Positions 20,174 to 31,202 of a DNA stretch of 64,000 nt are shown one piece after another; the first letter of the stretch is position 1; each line of letters starts with the position of its first letter. The notes beneath the pieces are model-generated. The model was not told the origin of the DNA and ran no database searches. It saw only the letters and a list, made by a program, of their open reading frames with translations. The DNA comes from Adiantum capillus-veneris (lineage: Eukaryota > Streptophyta > Polypodiopsida > Polypodiales > Pteridaceae), in NCBI GenBank assembly GCA_014529385.2, contig CM043970.1, forward strand, positions 41,657,279 through 41,721,278, given 5' to 3'. Position numbers and translations under genes: made by a program.

Positions 20174-21998
20174 CCTTGTCACTGTGCAAAGGCAACCAAT
20201 GTTAACTCACATACTTTATCTAATATCCCCTCATCATCTGCACCCAAAGAAATCCCTCAACTTGCATCACTACAGTAGTTACATCCTGGTCGCTTCAGAG
20301 CATCCTCATGTACACCTATTGCAAGTAAGTTGCAAGCTGCCATGGAGGAAGTGGATAATTTCAACGTGCCACCAAAGATAGTATGAACCAGCTCGGAAAT
20401 GATGCAATAGAAAAGATAAGACACACATCTAATGAAAAATGAAATATTATTAGTTTTGACGTTGTTGTGGTTTTGTTTTGGCTTTGAATACACTCTAGCT
20501 GTAATATTTAAGTTTTTTTTTTGAAGACCCTAGTGAAAGTAGTCACCAATGAACACAAATTTTTTTAGTCCTTGGTATGTTCTCGTTGTTTGTGCTACTA
20601 AGTCTATAATATATCACCACATATGTGCTTGACCTTCAGCCAAAACGTTCGAATGAAATTACGATCGAATATGACCATGGTAGTCTTTCCTAAATCTTTT
20701 AAACATTCAATTATTCTCTTTGATGGGCACAAATAGTGGTTTTCTATTAAATTTTGTTACAAATGATAGTCAAAAACTTCTTAACACTGATATATTTTGA
20801 ACTTTCTATGGTTTGCGTTGATAAATCTCGCCAAAGTCTACATAATTGTCATTAGTTATTTCATGATTCAAAAGCTACAAGTAGTGATACTGCTAGCCTT
20901 TTCAACCATTGCCCAATACCATAGACTACCCTCTTGAGCAAGATAAGTCCTTTCCTACTTTTATATGTCAAGTTCGTATTTGTATAGAAAGGACCAAGAC
21001 TCATGGACTTAGGAGGTACTATCTAACCTAATCTCTTACTAAGCGCTTCATTTGTTAAGTATGCTAACTCTCTGTTCTACAATTGGGACAACCTCCGGAT
21101 GTGTCTACTAGTATGTACCTCTAGTACATCAAACATTTTTTATCTGCATTGTCGTATCAATTGAATACTCCAACCCTGCTACGGTCAGGGCTTACTACTT
21201 GCACTGCATGAAATTTTTATTTTATTGATATGATTATCCATAAGGTATATAGCTACTCATGTGAGCTAAGGTGGATAGTGAACAATAATTTGTAAGTACC
21301 CTCCTCCAACATGCTCCAAATTGGTCTTACACATGTGATAATTTTTATATTTTTATGCCTAGCCTAGTCCATTGGTCACGGACACACAAATCCGCCGATT
21401 TAGGCAATGTGTAGATATTTATCTTTGTGTCAGATCCACCGATTTAGGCAGCACATTGATAAATTGAAAATTCCTGATTTTTAAACAATATCAAATGCAG
21501 ATTCACCGATTAAGGTAGCATTAGTGCAGATTCACCGATTTAGGCAGCACGTCTTATTGGTGTAGATTCGTCGATTTAGGCAACACCGATCACAAAATCA
21601 TGCTGCAATGGCTAGCCACCACTGCAACTGGTATGATTTTGTTACCCGAGTACATAATGAAAGTGATTTGGATTTGGACTTATATTGTGGAATTGAAATT
21701 GGATTGGAAATTGGTATCTGGTGATTATTACGGTAGTGTTTATGTGATGAGACTTGACATTATGAGGTTGATGATGAGTGTGACCAATGATATCTTGATT
21801 CATCAAGGTATGACATATACTGCTTATTCTAGTGTTATGGGACACTAGAATAGGTAGTATGTGGATGACAACAGGCATAACCAATGTGTTTAATTTTATG
21901 GATTTTTTCTTTTACTATTTGATATAGATTTCTAATCATTGTTTTTGGCAAGTATTGTTTGGAGATTTTTATCTTCGCAACTGAGGACAGTTGCTTTC
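17344..21998 (+). other. interior of LARD-like element
   Basis: No coding sequence recognised; the longer frames at 17.9-18.85 kb are products of CT-rich text. Contents: (CT)n at 18042-18075, (TC)n at 18755-18804, a 29-bp two-copy repeat at about 19108-19165, a 42-bp perfect-order tandem pair at 19395-19436 and 19437-19478 (one base different), (CA)n at 20136-20172, and a five-copy motif cluster at 21389-21587. Confidence 0.8.
21389..21587 (+). repeat. five-copy CACCGATTTAGG motif cluster
   Basis: Variants of AGATTCACCGATTTAGGCAG occur at 21389-21407, 21432-21454, 21499-21520, 21528-21550 and 21563-21587, all in the same direction, at irregular spacing, near the 3' end of the LARD-like interior. 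May be a signal or a decaying minisatellite. Confidence 0.8.
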
Positions 21999-22011
21999 CA
22001 ACAGAGAGGTA

Positions 22012-22500
22012 TGTTATAGAAATGATATTTTATGATTTATTGCAGTTGTTGACAGGTGGAAAAGACTAGACCGAGCTAGGCCTATGAGAATGGATTTGTA
22101 TATCCTGTACATTTTATTATTCAAGTGCTCTTTTATGAGCTTTAGCCATTTATGACCGGCCGGCCAGTTTGTAACCAATTTGACCATTCAAGAAATCTAT
22201 AAAACAAATACGTGCAAGAGGGAAATGGTCACTCTTGCACGGGGGGGAGATTGCACCCAGTGTCTGTGTATTCTTCTCTCCTCTCCCCTCTTCTCTCTCA
22301 CGGTGCTCGCATAGCACTCCACTCTAGGAGGTGAGCTTGCACATTCTCTTTCGCCCTGTCTTGCTCTCAGTCTCTCTCTATTCGCATATGTCGTGGTTTA
22401 TGTGTTGTGGGAATTGCCAGGTATACCGTTTTGTCGATTTATGGCTTGCTATGTGCTATTTCAAGTATTTTGTAGGGCTCTCCATGCTCCTGATGTAGCA
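22012..22500 (+). repeat. LARD-like 3' LTR
   Basis: 489 bp, TGTTATAGAAATG...TGATGTAGCA, followed by the duplicated target CATCC. Confidence 0.95.
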
Positions 22501-22946
22501 CATCCTTGGGCAATTACCTGTACTTCATGACTTTCATTGATGATTACTCCAGGCATGCATGGGTATTTCCGCTTCAAGCGAAGTCCAAAGTTTTTATGTG
22601 CTTCAAACAACTCCTGGCTATGGCTGAAAATGTCTCGAAATGTACTATGGGCACCCTCCATTCCGATCGAGGGGGGGAGTATATGTCTCATGAGTTTAAT
22701 GCATTTCTGGCTAGTTGTGGGATAAAACACCAATGTACATTGCCTTATACACCTCAACAAAATGGTGTTGCTGAGAGGAAAAACAGGTCACTTACGGAAA
22801 TGGCACGATGTATGGTCAAAAGTCAAGCTTTGCCGCGTTCTTTTTGGCTTGAGGCCATCATGTGTGCCACTTATGTACTTAACACGTGTCCTACAAAACC
22901 TTTGCAGTTTATTACTCCATATGAAGCATGGCATGATTTCTATTGA
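22501..22946 (+). pseudogene. copia integrase catalytic core, second part
   Basis: Resumes right after the insertion with LGNYLYFMTFIDDYSRHAWV. It contains the second catalytic Asp in LHSDRGGEYMS and the catalytic Glu in PQQNGVAERKNRSL, so all three DDE residues exist once the insertion is discounted. The frame ends at 22946 and is continued one frame over. Confidence 0.92.
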
Positions 22947-23925
22947 GCACATGCGTGTTTTTGGCTGTTTGGCATATGCTTTGGTGCCACAAGTGCGGCA
23001 CAGAAAGTTGGATGATAAGGCTGTCAAATGTAGTTTTGTTGGTTACAGTGCTGAAAGCAAAGGTTATAGGTTGTATCATCCGCAAACAAAACGTATTCTT
23101 GTTTCATGGTATGTAGTGTTTGTGGAAGATTCTGTTCAGCCCTTGTTGTCATGTACTAGAGACAGTAATGTAAGCTCACACGACATTTATGACACTTTGT
23201 TGCCTCTTTTCAGTGGTGGAAATACGAATGTAAGTTCCAATGAGGCAAATGTACAGCCTATGGGGGTTTTTGAAAATGTTTTAGATCAACCTATTACTGA
23301 TGCAGATGTACCTGGTGTACTTGATGAGGAAAGGGCTGAAAATGAGCAGGCTAAAGGTATGCCAAAATGGCTGGTGCACACTTTACGTGACAGTAAATTG
23401 GATGCACCTTTGTCTAGTCGTACTCGTTCAGGCTCTTTCCATGCATCTTATGCATCAGATTGTTATGCTTTGTTTGTGTCTAGCTTACATGATGTTGAGG
23501 AGCCTCTATCTTTTGATGAAGCACAGAATTCAGAAAATTGGATGGCTGCCATGCAATCAGAATATGATGCACTTATAGAAAATGACACATGGACTTTATG
23601 TGATTTGCCTCGTGGCAAAAAGGCCATTGGTACGAAGTGGGTTTACAAGTTGAAATGCAAGCCGGATGGTGAGATCGATCGCCATAAGGCTCGACTTGTT
23701 GCAAAGGGTTATGCACAACAAAAAGGCATTGATTATGAAGAGACTTTTTCTCCCACTTGTCGTATGACTACTGTGCGTTTTCTATGTGCATTGGCCACTC
23801 ATTTTGGTTGGGATGTACATCAATCAGACATTGTTACTGCTTTCTTGAATGGTGACATATTTGAGGAAGTTAATGTAACGCAGCTTCGCGGTTTTGTCAT
23901 AAAAGGACAAGAGGACAAAGTGTGA
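22942..23925 (+). pseudogene. copia integrase C-terminus and reverse transcriptase fingers
   Basis: HMRVFGCLAYALVP and CSFVGYSAESKGYRLYHPQT are the integrase C-terminal GKGY-type region. A variable acidic spacer follows, then RT begins: NWMAAMQSEYDALIENDTW, GTKWVYKLKCKPDGEIDRHK, ARLVAKGYAQQKGIDYEETF and QSDIVTAFLNGDIFEEV. A TGA stop at 23923 interrupts just before the KALYGLKKSPRAWY segment. Confidence 0.9.
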
Positions 23926-23934
23926 AGATGTAAG

Positions 23935-24190
23935 AAGGCTTTGTATGGGTTGAAGAAATCTCCTCGTGCTTGGTATGAGAAAGCTGACACTCATTTGGTT
24001 AAACAAGGCTTTCCTAACAGTCCAACCAAAAGCACATTGTATGTAAAGCGTGAGGGTGATGTACTTCTCATTGTGGTTCTTTATGTCGATGATTTGCTGA
24101 TCACTGGACCAAATGAGAGACATATTGCTGAAGTTAAGGCTGATTTGAATGCTACTTTCAAGATGAAAGATTTGGGGTTGTTGCATCATA
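23935..24190 (+). pseudogene. copia reverse transcriptase palm
   Basis: KKALYGLKKSPRAWYEKAD, then LLIVVLYVDDLLITG with the YVDD active site, then ADLNATFKMKDLG. A frameshift near 24185 leads to the next segment. Catalytic residues are intact. Confidence 0.92.
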
Positions 24191-25036
24191 CTTGTGTATA
24201 CAGTTTAAGCAGTGTGATGGTGGTATTGCCTTGTGTCAGAAAAGTTACATAGAGACATTGCTATGTAAGTTTGGACTTGAGGATTGCAAACCTATTTCCA
24301 CTCCCATGGAAACAGGTTTGAAGTTGAGTCTACATGATGCTGGCGATCCTACTGATGTCCCTCTTTACCAAACTGTTGTTGGCTACCTCATTTATGTATG
24401 CAACACGAGGCTGAATATTCAGTTGGCAATCTCACAGGTCAATAGATTTATGCATAGCCCAGGGTCTAAGCATTGGCAGGCTGTCAAGAGGATTTTCCGC
24501 TACCTTAGTGGCACTTTACATCTTGGATTGTTTTATCACAAGGGGGGATCATTGCCACTAGACTTACATGCTTTTTCGGACTCAGATTGGGTTGGTTGTT
24601 TTGGCACGCGACTGTCCACAAGGGGTTTTTGTTTCATGCTTGCAGTTCATGTATATCATGGTTGAGCTAGAAGCAACCTACTGTGGCCACTTGGAGTTGT
24701 GAGGCTGAGTAGAGGGCAGTCTTCATAGCTACGGTTGAGTGTGTATGGCTCAGACGCCTTATGGCTGATTTGGGTGTTGGACAGGACACTGACAACACTA
24801 TCTACACTAACAATCAGAGCGCATTGGCAGTTGCAAGGAACCCAGTTTTTCATGCTCGCACAAAGCACATTGAGGTGCATTACCACTATGTCAAGGAGAG
24901 GCTCTCAGCAGGAGAGATTAGCTTGGCTTATGTGCCAACACAGGACAACCTTGCAGATCTTTTCACAAAGGCATTGTCTCGTGAGAAGCTTGAAGCTTTC
25001 CGCAAAGCTTTGGGCTTACTCCCCTTTGTGGACTGA
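24191..25036 (+). pseudogene. copia RT thumb and RNase H
   Basis: The thumb has KSYIETLLCKFGLEDCKPIS and VVGYLIYVCNTRLNIQLAIS. RNase H begins with HAFSDSDWVGC (first catalytic Asp). Two TAG stops (about 24676 and 24715) follow, then MADLGVGQD, TNNQSALAVARNP (catalytic Asp replaced by Asn in TNN), HARTKHIEVHYHYVKER and the end NLADLFTKALSREK. Ends at the stop at 25034-25036, 66 bases before the polypurine tract. Confidence 0.9.
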
Positions 25037-25101
25037 TCATGTCCTCAGGGCATGGCACTTCCCTTTACTCATGTGACAGCTCTCGTTCACCGCATCACTC
25101 C

Positions 25102-25110
25102 AGGGGGGAT
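25102..25110 (+). other. copia polypurine tract
   Basis: AGGGGGGAT immediately before the 3' LTR. Confidence 0.9.
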
Positions 25111-25338
25111 TGTTACCATATACATGTGGTAGTGATGTGTGTGAACACACTACGACCGTCGAGGTATTTTTTCCCTCTTTAGGACGTTTTTTTTCCCCGT
25201 GCATTGTATATACGCCCATCACTCTAGGGCTATCTATCTTTTCATTGCACACTAAATAATACACTCTCTATTGTGTGCCTTGAGCTTCCTTCGTCTTCTC
25301 CAAGCTGTGTGTGTCTCTCTGCAACCCTAATTCCAACA
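25111..25338 (+). repeat. copia 3' LTR
   Basis: 228 bp, TGTTACCATATACATG...CTAATTCCAACA, followed by AGCTC, the target duplication. Confidence 0.97.
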
Positions 25339-25950
25339 AGCTCTAATATTGAAAGCACCAGATTGGGATAAGGTATTCCACGTACATGTAGATGCTTCCA
25401 ATTTTGCTATCAGTTGTATACTAGCTCAACCAGGAGATGGGAAAATTGAATTTCCTATTTCTTATGCTAGCCGACAATTGAACATGGAAAAAAAGAATTA
25501 CACCACCACCAAAAGAGAAGGATTAGTAATGATTTATGCCATTAAAAAGTATAGACATTATCTATTAGCCAACAAGTTTGTGTTTCTTTGTGGACCACCA
25601 AGCTTTGTTGTATTTGGTCAACAAGCTATGCAGCACAGGGAGAATAGTGAGATGGTTCATCATTCTTCTCGAATTGGATTTCACTGTAGTTGTAAAAAAG
25701 GGCACTACACATCAACAAGCAGATCATTTGTCAAGGATTGTTTCAAGGGAATCACCTAAAGGGTTAGACGATGATCTACCAGACGCCTATTTTTTCTCCA
25801 TGGAAATGGTGCCTAGATGGTCGGAAAACAGTGTGTCATTAATGACAATAGCTCAAGTGGATTCACAAATACCACTTCCTATCACAATCGGATTAATCGA
25901 GCAATCGGCTATGTATCAATTACTAGCTGGAAGGCTATACAGAAGAAATT
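25339..25950 (+). pseudogene. gypsy RNase H (resumed after copia)
   Basis: LILKAPDWDKVFHVHVDASNFAISCIL contains the RNase H start (VDAS, first catalytic Asp). Then comes ISYASRQLNMEKKNYTTTKREGLVMIYAIKKYRHYLL (catalytic Glu in the TKRE segment) and, one frame over after about 25590, HQALLYLVNK and THQQADHLSR, the normal RNase H end. A tail with MEMVPRWSENSVSLMTIAQ leads to the integrase. Continuous with the RT that ends at 14452. Confidence 0.88.
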
Positions 25951-26963
25951 GAGATGGGATATTTCTCTTATGCATTAACCCTGAAGAAAAAGAACAGCAC
26001 CTAAGTCAAGCACATGTTACCATAGTAGGACTTCACTTTGCGGAAGACCAAACTATGCAACGAATTTTGAGACTTAGAGTATTTTGGCCAAATATGAGGA
26101 GATATGTTAGATCTTTTTTAAAGGATTTCCCTCAATGTCAAAAACAAACACCCATTACTCATGTAACATTGTTTCAAATGTCACCTGTTCTTAAGTGGAG
26201 TAATTATCCGGTTACTTACTTATCCAGCTGAACATTTCCTGAGGATATGAGTAAACGTCGTCAGAGAGCAATTGAAACTGAAGCAATAGACTATGCTCTT
26301 ATTGAGAACCAATTGTATCGAAGAGGTAAAGATCAACATTTGCATCTTTGTGCAAATGAAAACAATTATATTCCGATTATAGAACAAGCACATGCTGGAT
26401 TAGCTAGAGGTCACTTTTCTAGTGAGACCATCGCAAGAGAAATATTTATGGCAGGCATATGGTGGCCAACACTTTTTACAGATGCTAAAGAATATGTTCT
26501 AAGTTGTGATGCTTGTCAAGCAAAAATTCCAACACGAGTAGATAGCATGCCCTTAAGACCAATGATGGGGGCTAGAGCTTTTGCAAAATGGGGTTTAGAT
26601 TTTGTTGTACCAATACAGCCACCTGCTTATAGAACCCAAGCTCAATATATCATTGTAGCTACGGACTATTTGATCAAGTGGGCTGAGGCTAAAGCAACTC
26701 AAAAGAATGATGCCAGAACCACTGTTGCATTCTTGTATGAGTATGTATTCATGAGATATGGAAAGCGAAAACAAAACCAGTTTTTTGATTCTCACTTAAT
26801 CACAAAAATCTTCAAGAAAGGGGACTTACTTTTAGTCTATTCCCTTAAGAAACACATTTCCAAGTTTAAGAAAAATGGAAATGGACCGTTTACCATTGAA
26901 GACGTATCTCCAAGTGGAGCAGTAAACTTGTCCACCCTAGATGGTGAACCAATGGCTAATTGA
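25951..26963 (+). pseudogene. gypsy integrase with large internal deletion
   Basis: A first zinc-binding-like stretch at about 26000-26160 (AHVTIVGLHFAEDQTM ... FWPNMRRYVRSF ... FPQCQK) is followed at 26370-26540 by a complete second one (AHAGLARGHFSSETIA ... WWPTLF ... CDACQ). The core has WGLDFVVPI (first catalytic Asp) and ATDYLIKWAEAKATQ. At about 26762 it jumps from YEYVFMRYG to FFDSHLITKIFKKGDLLLVYSL: roughly 150 residues holding the second Asp and the Glu are missing, apparently in frame. The C-terminal domain ends NLSTLDGEPMAN at 26963. Confidence 0.85.
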
Positions 26964-27058
26964 ATAAGTGGATGTCGTTTAAAGAAATAAAATTTTCCAT
27001 TAACCAATGATTTGCTAGAAAGAATGCATGCATCCAAACAAAGAAGATCAAACAATAG

Positions 27059-27420
27059 CAGGTTATTGATGAAGCCCAAGAGAAAGGTAGACTTCGGGTA
27101 CTCAAGCGGAAAGCTTCTCTCAAGAATCAACAGATACCGATTCCCATCAACACTTTGAAAATAGATGATCGACAATGGGAATTACCTAAAGACGCAGTTT
27201 CAACAGATGATGACTGGTTAGATGGAATGGACTAGCGCATCAAAGTACAAATCAACAATCATAGCACCAATGCTTTGGTCGACACAGGAGCTAGAGTAAA
27301 TGCAGTCAATTATTCCACATACAAGAAGGCAACAAGTCAAGCATTGATGGCAGGAATAGCGACAAACAAAGGATGCAACAAGAACCCAACTCCAACGTTG
27401 GGAGTAGTAAGCTTGAACGT
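27059..27420 (+). pseudogene. retropepsin, N-terminal half
   Basis: After a charged lead (KGRLRVLKRKASLKN, then DDDWLDGMD and one TAG) comes NALVDTGARVNAVNYSTYKK, a textbook aspartic protease active site (DTG), then TPTLGVVSLNV. The sequence is cut here by the element at 27421-33895 and the second half follows at 33896. It lies on the same strand as, and 3' of, the gypsy integrase, which is not the usual gypsy order. Confidence 0.75.
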
Positions 27421-28246
27421 TGTCGAGAAATTTGTGGTCTTGCCAAGAAAGCACCGAGCTTATGGTTGTGAGAGTTTGTGAGAGAACTCAACAAAAACTC
27501 TATGAAGGAGTTAAACCATAGATGCCATGAAGACTAGGGTTTGGAAAGAAGTGCAATCAAAGAAGACCCACTCTTTCTCTCTTGTACTCACACACACAAA
27601 GAAAGAACACATAAGAGAATGTCAAAACAACACAAAGATGGAAACATCATGGCTATGCTCATATCGTATCATGGGTAGTATGAAAGGGTTAATAGATGAG
27701 TTAATGGCATTCAATCTTGGCTGACCAAATAGGCTACGAATTGTTCTTTGGAATTGTAGTTTTGTGCTTACCATAATATATATATTTTGTCTAGTGATTG
27801 GGATTAATTGTGTGTACAAATCCTCTTGGTTCATAGCAAGATAACTACGTTTACATCAAAAGAAAAATTATAGTCTATAAGAGGTAGTATGATAGGATCC
27901 GGTGATAGAAGTATTTCATTGAGCCTTTCTAGGCCAAAGAGAAACACTATACGTTGTTGAAAGTGTATTTTATGGCTAATCCATACGTTAATTCTAATAG
28001 ATCGTACAAGGTGAAAGCGATAGAAATGATCATCATGTGGGTTATTCATCTAGGATAGTATGTGAGAAATGTAGATATGAGAGAAGTGAAGAGATGAGAA
28101 GTTTCCCTCCAAGCCCTATTCTTGCCCGTAGGCAATAAGGATACCGCGGGGAGAGATGTACCTGTAGCAAGGATAACCTAAAATTTGTAGAGAGGATGAA
28201 TTACAAAGAGTGAGAGAGATAGGTTTGGTTAAGGAGATGAGATTAG

Positions 28247-28280
<34 letters not shown>

Positions 28281-29026
28281 AGAGATAAAAAAGAAAACAA
28301 CAAGAAATCAAGAAAACATCAATGTAGAACACATCTTACTTGACAAACCCTTCGGCACCATTATTGACGGAGAGAGAATAAGAGGGGAGAAGTCCACTTT
28401 GATTGATACGCCAAGTCCAAGACCTTATTTGATTAGATTTGATCTTCCATCGATAGCATGCAAGAATGGCTAGTCTTCCTCTAGGAGAAAACGTAGGCTT
28501 AGGCTTATGTTAATGACTAAGTACAATTTGGCATTACTACTCCCTCCCTCATGAATTTCTCTCATCAATGGCTTGAATGCTTGAGTTCTTTTCAAGGAAG
28601 AAGAGGTCCCCTTTTCTGGAAAATTTGGAAATGAGCTGTCCTTGCATGATGTGGGCATGCCGTGGTCCAGTATTTTGATCATATCTCCTCAACCATGGAT
28701 CCAAATAAAAAAGTAAAAATATGGACAGAAACTTCAGCTCATTACCTACGACTTCCTTTTTATATGCATTTTCCAATTTGGATTGGAACCCTCTGTAAAA
28801 AAATCATCAAAATAGGATCCATTTCTGGCAGCAAAAGTCTTCCTGTGGTCCCCTTAGCGTAGACTTTCATTTGATTCCAAAGTACACCTCATGCCATATG
28901 AAAGCATGACATTGCTCCTTGAGAAAGTTTTGTAATCATGCTTGCAATAATGTATTAAAATAAGTGTATCTTTGAAATCAGGCCACCTAGTGTCCCACTA
29001 GGATTTGATTCCCTCCTAGTAGCTAT
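27421..29026 (-). repeat. LTR of gag-only element (left copy)
   Basis: 1.6 kb, nearly identical to 31890-33542. Contains an (AT)n run at 28246-28274 and lacks a block of about 50 bp present in the right copy near 33081-33140. Similarity stops at 29026; the right copy has about 350 bp more on this side. Confidence 0.85.
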
Positions 29027-29137
29027 CTGGCATGTGCAAGCCTCATGGTAAGTTGTGAAAGCAATTGTATCCCCTATCATCCCATGACCTCCTCTAGGAT
29101 CATATGGCTAACTCAGAAACTTGTATTGTACTAAGCA

Positions 29138-30915
29138 TTAAGATTCTCCGCATCTTTTAATTCCTCTTGGATCAGAAGGAATTGTTATATACATTTGTCT
29201 CCAAAACATCTTTAACAAATCTCCATTATGCGCAGAATCTTCATGACGAAGAGACATAAGTTCCTCATCCTCCTCTTCAAAAAACACTTCCAGGCTTCCT
29301 GTAATATACTCGAAAGATTTTTGAAACTGCACTTCAACCTTCTCACCAACCTCTAAATCCATATGTACCTCTTTCCCATAGAAGTCTGAATCTGCATTCT
29401 CAAAAGATCCTCTAGATAGCCTTTCTCAACATCAAGAGAAACCTCAGAAATATGCATGGTAAACCTCTCATCAATTCTCTCACCTTTTACCAAATACCTC
29501 TCCAGCTTTACATCATAAAACTTTGCATACCTCTCAAAAATGGTGTCTAATTCCCTTTCCAAATCATCCTGGTAGGTATGCTCCCGGTCACTTGTAACCG
29601 ACTGCTCAAAAACCTCCTTGGAGTTAGTCTCTGACACAATATCTTCACCCCTTCTTCCTTTTTGACCCATCCCTAAATTATCTTCAACTGAATCATGTCT
29701 CCACTCATCTAGGGAGAACCCTTCTTCATTACATGACTCTAGTATCAGCATAGAGCTAGCATCCTCTTCTTGCTTCAAGGCATCACCATGTATACCCTTC
29801 CTATCCATAGCAGATAGATGCTCACAAACCTGGTTGCAATTTATACCTAGTGAAACAAGACCTAAATCCCTTTTATGCCTCACATATTGTTTGCATACGT
29901 GCAGGCAACCGAAATTCTTAGAACCCTATATAGTAGGCACTTTATGGCAAGCATCTTCATTTGCATCTTCACACAGATCCGAAATATCACCCCAATCATA
30001 GACCATATCTGAAGAGGTTTCTTGCTCTTCTACTCTATCCTCTGATGTCACTTCAACCTGTATAGCATTCCTAAACACTTCTCTATCTTTGATTTGTGAA
30101 TCTTGAAGATTCATAGCTTCATCTGCAAAACCCCAATCCTCATGCAGAGAATCTGCATCTCTCATTACTGCAAACACGACTTCAAAAACATCATCATCAT
30201 GAATAGGCAATCCAAAATCAGCTGCTAAAGACTCCAAACTTTGCATAACACCTTCCTCTACCATGGAATTGTGAAAGCTTGCTGCATCTAGCTCTAAATA
30301 AGGCATAATTTCATGAGTCATCCGCATCACATCTGCTACCCCATATATACAAGACATACATATTACTCTGTCAATGCACTCCCCTTCTTCCACCTCGTCT
30401 AGTTTATGTACCTTACAATCCGCAATGCTACTAGCAGAGCTATACTCACAAAGGAGGAGATTTTCAGTCACCCCCTCTAAATTAGCACTTTCGCAGCTAG
30501 GAATATCCATTTGGGTAGTACCACATGCATCAAACTCGCATAGGAAAGCATGTATAATGACTTCTTCATTCTGGTATATGTCTTTAGCATAAGCATCCGG
30601 CTCTTCTAAACTTGGTAAAAGTTCCTGGATCTTCTCTAAAGTATATTGTAGCACATCACTAATATAGCTATCTTCCACCTGTTTTCCCTTCACATCCTCT
30701 GTCAAAACCATAGCATCCTCATCCTTGTATATACACCCATGTGCATCTTCAAACGAATCAAAAGGAGCGTCCAAATCATCTATCATAGCCGGCGAGTTTG
30801 CATCATCCTCTAAGTCGCTTTGAGCCGTTTCAGGCACTTGGATAGCATCATGAGAGTCATTATCTTGAGATACGAAGGTTGTTGAGATGTCGAGCTCTAC
30901 ACCTTGAGCTGGCAT
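29138..30915 (-). CDS. acidic protein of unknown function, element-encoded
   Basis: One long frame on the minus strand. 30915-29926 gives 329 residues; a single TAG at 29926-29928 separates it from a further 176 residues in the same frame (29883-29353); then a one-base frame change continues into 74 residues (29362-29138). The protein is strikingly acidic (DDLDAPFDSFEDAHG, KLDEVEEGECID, VFFEEEDEELMSL), with scattered hydrophobic helices and no Cys-His cluster or DTG motif. No family was recognised. Its first codons lie in a 79-bp repeat with LTR-like features, so the true start may be different. It is downstream of the gag-like ORF, where pol would be in a normal element. Confidence 0.6.
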
Positions 30916-31065
30916 CCACTACGGGTCTTGGCCGCTTACTGCATTTACTCACTGGCGCTCTGCCACATGCAGAGCTCGAGGGGGAGTGTTGAGATGTCGA
31001 GCTCTACACCTTGAGCTGGCATCCACTACGGGTCTTGGCCGCTTACTGCATTTACTCACTGGCGC
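30880..31065 (+). repeat. 79-bp direct repeat with purine tract, LTR-like remnant
   Basis: Identical 79-bp blocks at 30880-30958 and 30987-31065, both starting TGTTGAGATGTCGAGCTC. The spacer contains the 6-bp hairpin CTCTGC/GCAGAG and ends GAGCTCGAGGGGGAG, which looks like a polypurine tract just before an LTR start. Read on the plus strand this is the layout of a tiny LTR-PPT-LTR remnant, opposite to the host element. Alternative: simple tandem duplication. Confidence 0.6.
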
Positions 31066-31202
31066 GTTAGGTGACCGACACGGAGGATCTCTGCCAGTGA
31101 TTCTACAGCTGGACTACACTTATAGTGCCAGCCTAGTACGCTTCTAGCGAGTTCACCCTTAGTGACCGCATGTACATATGTGCTACTTTTCAGCTTTAGC
31201 AC

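Larger units (their letters stand above)
16842..22500 (+). mobile_element. non-coding LTR retrotransposon (LARD-like)
   Basis: LTRs at 16842-17331 and 22012-22500, priming site TGGTATCAGAG at 17333, purine tract before the 3' LTR (ACAGAGAGGTA), and target duplication CATCC at 16837-16841 and 22501-22505. The 4.7-kb interior has no gag or pol domain in any frame, so it must be moved by another element's proteins. Sizes fit the large retrotransposon derivative class. LTRs differ at about two dozen sites by eye (about 5 percent). It splits the copia integrase between the first and second catalytic Asp. Confidence 0.95.
14458..25338 (+). mobile_element. Ty1/copia retrotransposon, complete ends
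   Basis: LTRs at 14458-14684 and 25111-25338, priming site at 14687, polypurine tract at 25102-25110, and target duplication AGCTC at 14453-14457 and 25339-25343. Order gag, protease, integrase, RT, RNase H is the copia order. It sits in the RT-RNase H connection of a gypsy element, whose reading resumes after it. It is itself interrupted by another LTR element at 16842-22500; without that, it is about 5.2 kb, a normal copia size. LTRs differ at about 15 sites by eye (about 7 percent). Coding region has several stops and frameshifts. Confidence 0.97.

Noticed and set aside
20000-20400. Host gene exon
   Set aside because: Frames depend on the CA microsatellite and lie inside a bounded LTR element.
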